From the NCBI RefSeq assembly GCF_900010725.2, contig NZ_LR734878.1, forward strand, positions 52,634 to 116,633: 64,000 bases of DNA, in the 5' to 3' direction. Below are positions 1 through 7,769 of the stretch, one piece after another. The notes beneath the pieces were generated by a model. The model did not search any database. It was not told the DNA's origin and saw only the letters and a list, made by a program, of their open reading frames with translations. The position numbers and the translations under genes were made by a program. Numbering within the stretch: the first letter of the stretch is position 1; the number at the start of each line of letters is the position of its first letter. The DNA is from Planktothrix serta PCC 8927 (lineage in GTDB: Bacteria; Cyanobacteriota; Cyanobacteriia; Cyanobacteriales; Microcoleaceae).

Positions 1-16
1 GCTATAATTTAGGAAA

Positions 17-478
17 TTATTCCCAATCTTGGCTAGTATCGCAAATAAAACTATCTGCGATCACTTCCTCAAACTTGTATGGACATTTGGCTGGAAACGT
101 TCTCAATGGCAAGTTTGTATCTCGGAGTGCCAGATCAACTCCTGCCTCAAAGCCATCTTCTAAAGCATCAAGGATGCGAGACTTTAAGCTAGGATTGCGG
201 TGAAAATGACGCTTAAGTGCGCGCCTTTGTTCCCTAATGGTCAGAAACCAACTGCGAGAACGGTTTTCTGGCTGATATTCCCATTTGAGGAGATGACCTA
301 ACAAGACACTAAGACGGCTGACCAATTCTCGATACTCCTGTCTCCCCAAAGCTTGTATTTCCTCCTGTAGATTTTGCCAGTCCAATTCTGATATTTGTTT
401 TTGTGCTAATACTTTTACTTGCCACTGTGTCCAGCCATAAAAATCTTGTTCATATTGTGAAACTGTTTCAGAATTCAT
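17..478 (-). CDS. DUF29 family protein
   Basis: A protein of about 153 residues matching the cyanobacterial DUF29 family: an N-terminal YEQDFYGW segment, a central LGHLLKWEYQPENRS-type block and a C-terminal FPAKCPYKFEEVIADS block. The family is common in many copies in filamentous cyanobacteria and its function is unknown. The ATG at 478 (reading MNSETVSQYEQD) is preferred to an upstream in-frame start at 505, because the conserved family sequence begins just after it. The protein is soluble, with no signal peptide or membrane segment. It stands alone; the structured element at 591-1059 lies upstream on the other strand. The family call is confident; no function can be given. Confidence 0.8.
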   Translation of the reverse strand: MNSETVSQYEQDFYGWTQWQVKVLAQKQISELDWQNLQEEIQALGRQEYRELVSRLSVLLGHLLKWEYQPENRSRSWFLTIREQRRALKRHFHRNPSLKSRILDALEDGFEAGVDLALRDTNLPLRTFPAKCPYKFEEVIADSFICDTSQDWE

Positions 479-590
479 AACATTGATAGTTAACGATAAG
501 GACAAAAGCGTTTATTAGTGGGTTCTGTTGATTCTATTCGACTCCCTGATACAATAAAATCCGAAAGCTTTCAACTTCAAGCGACCCTCC

Positions 591-1059
591 GTCAACAACC
601 CACCACTGACTTGAGTACAAGTACAGTGGGGGCTTGAAATACAGCCCTAGTTGACCAGCCTAAGTCTTAACTGACTCCGTTATTTAGGTGACGACACCGG
701 AGGATGCGTAGCTAGTCTTCCGCTCTGTCGCTGAGTATTAAACAACCATTTGGGAGGCAGTGTACTCAGCCTAACAAGCCTTGATAACATTGGCGAAGCT
801 AACATTACCCTAGAAATAGGAGGGGGAGAAATCCCCAAACCCAATTAAACGCCCTACCGAGGCGGGTCTAAGCAGAACAATATCGGTAGCCTCAATCCTG
901 TAATGTCAGCAGGTATGCCGGGGAGTTTCGCCACTTCTGAGGCACAACGGTTTCCTCCAAACCCTAAGAATTCACTATGTTGCATAGACCCCGCCCTCCC
1001 TTTCCTCTCACCGCCAAGCTGAGTACAGCTATGGCGGGAGTCTCCAGGGAGGAAGAAAG
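591..1059 (+). ncRNA. HEARO / IscB omega-RNA-like structured element, without iscB
   Basis: A non-coding stretch rich in short helices. GTCAAC 591-596 pairs with GTTGAC 650-655 and closes two hairpins: CCACTG/CAGTGG (603-608/624-629, extended by ACTTG/CAAGT) and GGGCT/AGCCC (630-634/643-647). Further hairpins are GGTG-ACGA-CACC (687-698), GGGG/CCCC (823-836) and, at the 3' end, CCGCCA/TGGCGG (1011-1016/1032-1037) followed by a Shine-Dalgarno-like AGGGAGG. A 3' hairpin, then a purine-rich Shine-Dalgarno, then a start codon is the layout of HEARO RNAs, the omega RNAs encoded upstream of the IscB nuclease, which are reported to sit next to ATGA or GTGA. Here the element abuts ATGA at 1060, but that ATG opens an FkbM methyltransferase gene and no iscB is present. 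The structure is seen in the sequence; the family name is my inference. Confidence 0.55.
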
Positions 1060-2235
1060 ATGAAACTCGACTTCTTCAATCTCTGTCAACAACACAACAT
1101 CACCCCACGCGGCATTATCTTAATTGGTGCTTATGATGGTAAAACTGTCAAGCGCCTCAACCTCCCCAATACCGTTAAAACTTTACTCATCGATGCCAAC
1201 CAAGGCGCCGTTAAACGACTGCAAGAGAATTTCGCTGATAGTCCCCATATTCAAGTCGTTCAGGCGGCTATTGCTAACCATAACGATACCGTTACCCTGC
1301 ACCTAACTTCTCTGGAGTCTAGCAGTTCTATTTTGCCCTGGAAACAGTACAGCGAAATTTACCCTAATATTAAAGAAATTCAACAACTCACCCTTTCCTC
1401 GCGCACTCTGGATACTCTCCTGGAAGAATTGAACCTCTCTCCTAGTGATTTTAATATTCTGATTCTCGATATCCAAGGTGCTGAACTTTTGGCTTTGGAA
1501 GGAGCTACCCAACTTCTCAACACCCTAGATGCTATTTACACTACCGTTCACTATCAAGAACTATTTGAAGGGGGTGCATTAGCAGAAGAAGTTAATCAGT
1601 TCCTCGCCGACTATCAATTTGACTGTGTAGCAGAGGGAAGTCCCTACCATCCTGCTTGGGGAGAAGCGTTCTATGTCCGTCAAACTGTTAGGACTGAGGA
1701 TGGGGTGCATCCGGTTAAACCCCTATCCCAAACCTCCCAACTGCTTCAAGAAACCCAACAACAGTTAGAAACTCTCCAGTCTCAGTACCAAGATGTTTTG
1801 GTAACGTTAGAAGAAACCCAAGTTCAACTGCACGCGAGTAGAGGAAATTTAACTGAGTTAGAATCTCAACGAGATCAAATATTAGCAGAATTAGAACAAT
1901 CTCAATCTCAACAACAACAATTACAAACCCAGTTAGAACAAACCCAGAAAGAATCTGATCAGTCTCGTTCAGAACTCCATGAAGTTCGAGAAGAATTAGA
2001 ATTAACTCAATTTCAACTGGATGAAGTGCAGGTCGAGTTAGAACAATATGTTTCCCAGTTTCATCAACAGAAAGAAGAAATCACCCAATTAAAAACGGAA
2101 CTTGAACAAGCTAAAACTCAATTAACTCAAGTTCAACACCAACCCGAACTCACCGTGAGTAAAAAAGCTAAATCGGATAATGCAGTCCTAGTTAAATTAT
2201 TAGCAAAAGTTCTAGCAGAAACCATTGAAGATTAG
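1060..2235 (+). CDS. FkbM family methyltransferase with C-terminal coiled coil
   Basis: Residues 1-200 are an FkbM-type (Methyltransf_21) S-adenosylmethionine-dependent methyltransferase: a GAYDGKTVKRL motif near the start, LLIDANQGAVKRL for the cofactor-binding acidic strand, and LILDIQGAELLALEGA, the family's characteristic D-QG-E block. Residues 215-365 are a Gln/Glu-rich heptad coiled coil, not part of the core fold. Such proteins usually O-methylate sugars or glycoconjugates; the substrate here is unknown. The start follows AGGGAGG at 1046-1052, which can itself pair with CCTCCCT at 995-1001, so initiation may depend on folding of the leader. The family call is confident; the coiled coil suggests a partner or oligomer. 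Confidence 0.85.
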   Translation: MKLDFFNLCQQHNITPRGIILIGAYDGKTVKRLNLPNTVKTLLIDANQGAVKRLQENFADSPHIQVVQAAIANHNDTVTLHLTSLESSSSILPWKQYSEIYPNIKEIQQLTLSSRTLDTLLEELNLSPSDFNILILDIQGAELLALEGATQLLNTLDAIYTTVHYQELFEGGALAEEVNQFLADYQFDCVAEGSPYHPAWGEAFYVRQTVRTEDGVHPVKPLSQTSQLLQETQQQLETLQSQYQDVLVTLEETQVQLHASRGNLTELESQRDQILAELEQSQSQQQQLQTQLEQTQKESDQSRSELHEVREELELTQFQLDEVQVELEQYVSQFHQQKEEITQLKTELEQAKTQLTQVQHQPELTVSKKAKSDNAVLVKLLAKVLAETIED

Positions 2236-2319
2236 CGAGGATATATTGTGACAGCAACCGCCAAAGAGTTTGGTTTAGGCTATATTTCTGCGGTGAAACT
2301 TAATTCTCAAGGCACTCCT

Positions 2320-2520
2320 CTAGGTGACACCAAACAAAAACCCGCTAACTCCTGCAAGGAGGACGGAAAGCCAAAAATTCACAGGTTGACCCCAAAGCCA
2401 CAGGTTTAGGCTATTGAGGAGAACATGGGTTAATCCTACACATAACCCGGCTAAAATACCTGCCTTAAGAGATTCTAACCGTTCAGTTGCCGTAAAATTT
2501 GAGGAGGAGTTCAGATTCAT
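2320..2520 (-). pseudogene. Truncated small membrane protein (gene remnant)
   Basis: The frame gives about 66 residues beginning MNLNSSSNFTATERLESLKA, then two hydrophobic segments (LAGLCVGLTHVLLNS and LSVLLAGVSGFLFG), and stops directly after the second. I recall longer cyanobacterial membrane proteins with this ATERLESLKAG start, so it reads as the N-terminal part of a broken gene. On the plus strand a GTG-started frame (2248-2409, 53 codons), placed just after the FkbM gene with GAGG upstream, runs into the same place and ends within this frame, suggesting two truncated genes meet near 2320. No function is assigned. It could also be a real short membrane protein. Confidence 0.4.
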
Positions 2521-2586
2521 GCGATCGCTCCGTTTCAAGTTATGATCGATAGTGCAGTTATTTTGCAGCGTTTTTAATACATTACT

Positions 2587-2676
2587 ATGGATATTGTCTC
2601 ACTGGGCTGGGTTTCGATGTTAGTGTTGTTTACTTTTTCAATTTCAATGGTTGTTTGGGCTCGTAACGGATTCTAA
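2587..2676 (+). CDS. petN: Cytochrome b6f complex subunit PetN (subunit 8)
   Basis: A 29-codon gene, beginning [15 protein letters not shown] and ending VVWARNGF, which is the length and near-invariant sequence of PetN. PetN is a single-pass thylakoid membrane subunit at the periphery of the cytochrome b6f complex, needed for stability and electron transfer between plastoquinol and plastocyanin or cytochrome c6. Residues 5-23 form the transmembrane helix and WARNGF is the conserved C-terminal tail. It stands alone between a gene remnant and a Uma2-type gene, as is usual for petN in cyanobacteria. The identification rests on near-identity along the whole length. Confidence 0.95.
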   Translation: MDIVSLGWVSMLVLFTFSISMVVWARNGF

Positions 2677-2708
2677 CGTTGATTCCACATCTAACCCTTA
2701 CAAAATCT

Positions 2709-2736
2709 GTAGAGACGTTGCATGCAACGTCTCTAC
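2709..2736. repeat. 28-bp perfect palindrome
   Basis: A perfect inverted repeat whose arms are GTAGAGACGTTGCA and its complement. Related palindromes occur at 21360-21387 and, partly, at 52641-52689. It lies between petN and the convergent Uma2-type gene and may act as a bidirectional stem-loop. It is a dispersed intergenic repeat. Confidence 0.85.
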
Positions 2737-2762
2737 AATTATTAGGGGGTGCATCTCTATAA

Positions 2763-3524
2763 TTATTCGGACAAATCCCCATATTGTTCTCGATAACGCT
2801 GCAATACCGCTTCTAATTCTTCAACTTTTTGTCGTTGCTGTTCTGTCCTTAAACGTTCCTGTTCTATTTGTTCTGTCGGTGTCGGTATCCAGTTCTGATT
2901 TTGATCATACCAACGCAACCAACATCCTGCAATTCCTTGATAATATCCTTGCCATAATCCTAACCCTAATGCTAATTCGGGCATCCAAACCCGTGAATTT
3001 GAAACCGTTAATTCCTGATAGCGACTGGCATTATTTTGAAATACCCGCAGTTCATTTGTATAACGACTAAAAACCACATAATAAGGGATGCGTAAAATCC
3101 GTTCATAGACTTCCCATTTCGTCGGAGGTTGATGAATTTCTCGCAAGGTTTGACCTAAATCTTCGGCTTCTGTTCCCGGTGATAATAATTCTACTACCAC
3201 AAACGGATTTACTCCTTCTTGCCAAGTCACATAACTTAAGCGTAAATCCCGTTGTTCATACAACCGAGATACCCCCATAACCACAAACCAATCTGGGCGT
3301 TTATACCAGTTCAAATGGTGAGGGTCATAATAGAGATTAAGGTCACTGGCAATAAAAATCGAGTCGGGAGAATAACCGGGAGGATGAAAAGTTATTCTCA
3401 ATAATTCGGGTTGTAAATCATGGAATTCGTCAGGCAAACCGGGTTCCTCCGGGTCTTCACTTTTGAGGTCATACATCGTCGGTAGGACTTCTTTCGGGGA
3501 ACGTGGGGGGTCAGTTTGATACAT
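2763..3524 (-). CDS. Uma2 family (DUF820) PD-(D/E)XK nuclease-fold protein
   Basis: A protein of 253 residues with the Uma2 fold of the restriction-endonuclease-like superfamily. The features are DLNLYYDP, KRPDWFVVMGV (motif Asp) and NPFVVVELLSPGTEAED (motif E-x-L), followed by KWEVYERILRIPYYVVF. A charged coiled-coil tail (about 215-250) ends the protein. Uma2 proteins are abundant in filamentous cyanobacteria; their cellular role is unresolved, although nuclease activity is predicted from the conserved acidic residues. It is convergent with petN, with the palindrome 2709-2736 between them. The family is confident and the function is not. Confidence 0.85.
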   Translation of the reverse strand: MYQTDPPRSPKEVLPTMYDLKSEDPEEPGLPDEFHDLQPELLRITFHPPGYSPDSIFIASDLNLYYDPHHLNWYKRPDWFVVMGVSRLYEQRDLRLSYVTWQEGVNPFVVVELLSPGTEAEDLGQTLREIHQPPTKWEVYERILRIPYYVVFSRYTNELRVFQNNASRYQELTVSNSRVWMPELALGLGLWQGYYQGIAGCWLRWYDQNQNWIPTPTEQIEQERLRTEQQRQKVEELEAVLQRYREQYGDLSE

Positions 3525-3761
3525 AGCAGACTGTATGAATGCTTAAATATTAGGATAGCATAAAATAACCAAAATAGCCATTAATTTAAAGAAAATTATA
3601 GCCCTTCTCAATCGTTGATGAATTCCGACCAGAAGCTCAGTTTTTAGCTTGTTTATGATCTAAAATAATTATTAATAAAAATCCAACTACCCAGATCAGC
3701 CGTTATTGTAGACATACATCAAAATCCAGTCCGTCTTTTTCCCCAAACCCCATTTCTCCCC

Positions 3762-6700
3762 ATGTCTCCGCCAAAACAATTGATTCGCATCTTAATTCAA
3801 ACGGATAACACTAACCCGATGATTTTAGAAGGGTTAGAGGTTTGGTTACGTTTGGGTTTATTATCCGATGCACAAATTCGCCAAATTGGGGAACAATATT
3901 TAAGTGAACCTCTCCCCCCAAAAATTGTTACTTCTGCCAAAACTAAAGTTTTAGAAGCAGAAAAAATAACTCAAAATCGTGTTGCTTCTAAACCTCCTAA
4001 ACCTGCTTTTGAATTTCCGGCTATTATCACTGATCTTGTTCAATCTTTAAAAGCTGAGTTGAGTGTTCGCTGGCTATTATTTTTAGGATTATTTTTAGTT
4101 ATTGTTTCCTCTGGGGTTTTAGCCGCGAGTCAGTGGGAAAGATTTCCATCAACGGGACAATATTTAATTTTATTTGCCTATACTTTTGCTTTTTGGGGAG
4201 TGAGTTTATGGGGAAACAAACAGTCTAGTTTACCCGTAACCGCCACTGCCTTAAAATTAGTAACATTAGTCTTAATTCCTCTCAATTTCTGGGCAATGGA
4301 TGGGTTGAAGTTGTGGTTAGAACCTTTGGGTTTAATTACGATGGCGATCGCTACTTTAGCCCTCACTACTTTAACCATTATTTTATATCGAAATCAAGGA
4401 CAATTGCAACACCGTCCTCTGTTCAACCATTTAGGATTAAGTTATTTAAACTGGGGGTGGCAGATTCCAGGGTTTCCCGTGATAGCGGTTTATTTAGGAA
4501 TTATCATCACTGGAATTTTAACTATTGCTAACCCTCCTCCTAATTCCTCCAATCAAAGCCAACGCATTGATCCCAAAATTGTTGTTATTTATCTTCTAAC
4601 TTTGCTATTCAGTCGGGCAATTTTTGGGGTTAATGTCGAGATTAGTCAATTAGGATTAGCATTAGGAATTTTTTCGGGATTTTTATATGTTTCTCCCTCC
4701 TTAATTTTACATCGCTGTAGCTACGGTATTCTATTTTTCGGTTGGTTAATTACGATTTTTACTCAACCCGGGCAAGCTTTTTTAATTAGTGGAATTGGAA
4801 TTGGAATTTTTACTAATAATTTATTAAAATATTGGAAACGACAAGATTTAGCAGCAATCTTTGGTTTGGGATTATCAATGGTGGTATTAGTCGGTCGTTT
4901 AATACCACCTGAATTCAGACAAACAGCGATTAGCGTTGGAGTAGAGGTTGCTAATTCCCAGAATTCTCCTTGGGCTTTACTCAGTTTAACTTGGTTTCCC
5001 TATTTAATATTTATTGTTGCTTTAACAGATTGGATTTACCACCGTCCGCAACGAAAGTTGGCTCAATTTGGAGATCAAATCAGTTTAATTTTTGGTGTAT
5101 TTTTAACCAGTTTATCGATATTAAATCCAGCATTGCGATCGCTAAATTTATTAGCCTCTACTATTACTTTAGCTGTTATTACCCACCGTCGTCAACCCCT
5201 AAAACCCCCTCTGGTTTTAGCAACTCATATTTTAGGTTTAGTCACCGTTTGTAATCTGGTTTACTGGCAATTTCCCGCCTTAACCCTAGAACTTTGGGCG
5301 ATAATTTTATTAGGATTAATGGTCGGTGAATTTTTATTATTTACGGTCAATAGTCCCCTAGAGAATATTATCCGCAAAGATGCCTTAAACCTAGGAATAG
5401 TATTATCAGAACTCAGTTATATGTTATTCTTAACTAACTTTTATTTTGTTAACAAAACCTTAGAAATTACTTGGTTAATCACACCCTTAGCCTTAACTGT
5501 TGTAGCAACAAAAACCACAGATACTCAACGAATAAAAGCCAGTCAATTCAGTTTTGCAGCTTGTGGTTTAGTTCAAATTTTAACCCTCCCCCATCCCCAA
5601 ATCCGTTTATTTAGTTTAGGCTTAACAACACTATTAATGGTTGTTAATACTCAACTTCTAAAAACCCTATTTGCATCAGTTTTTACCATCGGTTTAGGAT
5701 TAGGATTTTTATTATTATCAGTACAAGACTTAGTAACAAGAGAAGGATGGTTAATGCTATTGAGTTTAACCGTCACAGGATTATGGATATTTCGGTTAAT
5801 GTTATGCCGTTATGGTTCAATTCAATCCACTATTATTAGACTTTATAAACAAGCCCTTGATGGTTGGGCAATTGCCTTATTAGGGTTTGAATTATCTGTC
5901 ATCACCCTGCATTCATTTGGCTTATATTCGGCTGGATTTCCTGGAAATTTCAACCTAATTTCAACCCTGATTATTTTAATCATTGCCTTAATTTTTAGAG
6001 GGTTAAATTTAGGAGAACTGCAAAGAACGGCTGAATTTGGATTTTCCCCTTGGATATTATATAGTTTAGCTTGGACTGTCGAATTACTAATTGTTGAAAT
6101 CCTGATTTTTAACGACCGTTCTCTTGTGAGTTTAGCCGTTGCTAATATTACTCTAGGACTAATGACGCAACTTTTGGGAGACTGGTGGAAGCGTCATTAT
6201 AATATTCAAAAACTACCTAATCCTTTGCAAATTATTCCCATTGTTTACGGTATTTTAGGGGTTATTTTTCGCTTCCAAATTTTCGCCAATTGGACAGGAT
6301 TAACCTCTCTCGGATTTGCCTTAATTTTAATCGGAATTGGACGGCGAAATCGTCAAACTAAAGCTCTTGTTTATTTAGGGCTTTTAGGAGTTTCTGTTTC
6401 TACCTATGAAATTCTATTCTATCAAATTCAGTCTCAATCTTTAGCAGAACAATGGATTGCTTTTGCTACATTAGGAACCAGTTTAATGTATATTTATCGG
6501 ATTTTTAGTTCTGGGTTAAGCGTTTATTTACGACTTCCCGAAACTGAAATTAAACCGATTGCTCATCTTCACTGGTTGATCAGTAGTGTATGCTTATTAT
6601 TAGCCAGTTTTAATCAAAGTCAATCTCAACCCCTTTTAGCCATTGGAACCAGTGTTTTATTAGTGCGTTATGCCATTTTTCAAGGTCGTCATAACCCCAA

Positions 6701-7541
6701 CCTCAAAGCCTCCGAAATCTGGATTTATCTGGGTTTAACAGAAGCAACCGCCTTAATTATTTACCTGCAAAATCTATATAATTTAAACGGATTTTTTATT
6801 CCTTGGTCAGGGTCAATCGTATCAATTATATCCTGGTTCTTTTATATTCTGCCTTGGAATAGTTGGGGATGGTCGGTTAAACCTTGGAAAACAGTCGCAA
6901 TTATTCTTCCTATCATCACGGTTATGAGTTCCCGTTTTCTCTTACAACCGGAACAACAGTTAACGTGGTATTTTTCAGCTACTTTTGCAATTTTATTCTA
7001 TATTGCCTTATCCCACTTGACTCATAATATTCGCTTCAATTACCTGAGTTTAATTTTAATTAATTTCATCTTTTATGATTGGCTATTTTCAACCTTTTAT
7101 CAATGGGATGCGTTTATTTTTACCCTCCCTCTAGCCTCATCATTGCTCTATTTTTCCCAATTTGAACCCATTTTAAACTTAGAACAAAATCGCCCTTGGC
7201 GTCATGGGTTTCGCCTCGGTGCAACGGGACTTTTGTGTGCAACTTCCCTTCTCGCTCACTCAGCCACAGGAATTCTCCCTGGAATTTTAAGTTTAATCAT
7301 AATTTTTGCTGGGTTAGGATTAAAAATTCGAGCCTTTCTCTATATGGGAACCGCAACATTTTTGATCAACATTGTGAATCAACTAATTATTCTTAATTCC
7401 ATTTATTCGTTTATGAAATGGGTAATTTCTTTTATTTTAGGATTAATTTTAATTTGGATTGCGGCTACTTTTGAAACCCGTCGTGAACAATTAATCACCC
7501 TTTGGAATAACTGGATGGCAGAATTAGAAACCTGGGATTAA
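3762..7541 (+). CDS. Very large multi-pass membrane protein, function unknown
   Basis: A single 1259-residue frame. Residues 1-80 are soluble, with VWLRLGLLSDAQIRQIGEQYL resembling the start of other large cyanobacterial membrane proteins. From about residue 100 to the end the sequence is an almost unbroken series of hydrophobic helices, plausibly more than 30, with short loops and no recognisable catalytic motif, ATPase or transporter signature. Leu/Ile/Phe codons dominate. It is monocistronic, with about 220 bases on each side. It could be a scaffold, a channel-like protein or an envelope biogenesis factor; nothing in the sequence decides. It is a real gene by length and codon use, and is not a fusion visible to me. 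Confidence 0.7.
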   Translation: MSPPKQLIRILIQTDNTNPMILEGLEVWLRLGLLSDAQIRQIGEQYLSEPLPPKIVTSAKTKVLEAEKITQNRVASKPPKPAFEFPAIITDLVQSLKAELSVRWLLFLGLFLVIVSSGVLAASQWERFPSTGQYLILFAYTFAFWGVSLWGNKQSSLPVTATALKLVTLVLIPLNFWAMDGLKLWLEPLGLITMAIATLALTTLTIILYRNQGQLQHRPLFNHLGLSYLNWGWQIPGFPVIAVYLGIIITGILTIANPPPNSSNQSQRIDPKIVVIYLLTLLFSRAIFGVNVEISQLGLALGIFSGFLYVSPSLILHRCSYGILFFGWLITIFTQPGQAFLISGIGIGIFTNNLLKYWKRQDLAAIFGLGLSMVVLVGRLIPPEFRQTAISVGVEVANSQNSPWALLSLTWFPYLIFIVALTDWIYHRPQRKLAQFGDQISLIFGVFLTSLSILNPALRSLNLLASTITLAVITHRRQPLKPPLVLATHILGLVTVCNLVYWQFPALTLELWAIILLGLMVGEFLLFTVNSPLENIIRKDALNLGIVLSELSYMLFLTNFYFVNKTLEITWLITPLALTVVATKTTDTQRIKASQFSFAACGLVQILTLPHPQIRLFSLGLTTLLMVVNTQLLKTLFASVFTIGLGLGFLLLSVQDLVTREGWLMLLSLTVTGLWIFRLMLCRYGSIQSTIIRLYKQALDGWAIALLGFELSVITLHSFGLYSAGFPGNFNLISTLIILIIALIFRGLNLGELQRTAEFGFSPWILYSLAWTVELLIVEILIFNDRSLVSLAVANITLGLMTQLLGDWWKRHYNIQKLPNPLQIIPIVYGILGVIFRFQIFANWTGLTSLGFALILIGIGRRNRQTKALVYLGLLGVSVSTYEILFYQIQSQSLAEQWIAFATLGTSLMYIYRIFSSGLSVYLRLPETEIKPIAHLHWLISSVCLLLASFNQSQSQPLLAIGTSVLLVRYAIFQGRHNPNLKASEIWIYLGLTEATALIIYLQNLYNLNGFFIPWSGSIVSIISWFFYILPWNSWGWSVKPWKTVAIILPIITVMSSRFLLQPEQQLTWYFSATFAILFYIALSHLTHNIRFNYLSLILINFIFYDWLFSTFYQWDAFIFTLPLASSLLYFSQFEPILNLEQNRPWRHGFRLGATGLLCATSLLAHSATGILPGILSLIIIFAGLGLKIRAFLYMGTATFLINIVNQLIILNSIYSFMKWVISFILGLILIWIAATFETRREQLITLWNNWMAELETWD

Positions 7542-7769
7542 GTCATAAATTTAGATTCGACTTTGACTCAAACCCTTATACAGAAGCATTTTTGGGCATA
7601 ATAAAAAGTTAATCAAACTAAGAATAGCACGAACCCTATCTTTTTTGAAAAAAAAGTGTTAAATAATGTAAAGGAGTCTTTCTGCGAGTCTAAGTCTTAG
7701 GGATGACTTCTCAATCAATGCTGGACAGTAGATTAAGTGACGGTGCATTTAAACAGGAGTTTCCGCATT

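Noticed and set aside
591-1059. tmRNA or RNase P RNA
   Set aside because: No GGGGCUG start or peptide tag for tmRNA, and no conserved GAGGAAAGUCC for RNase P. The 3' layout instead fits HEARO-type elements.
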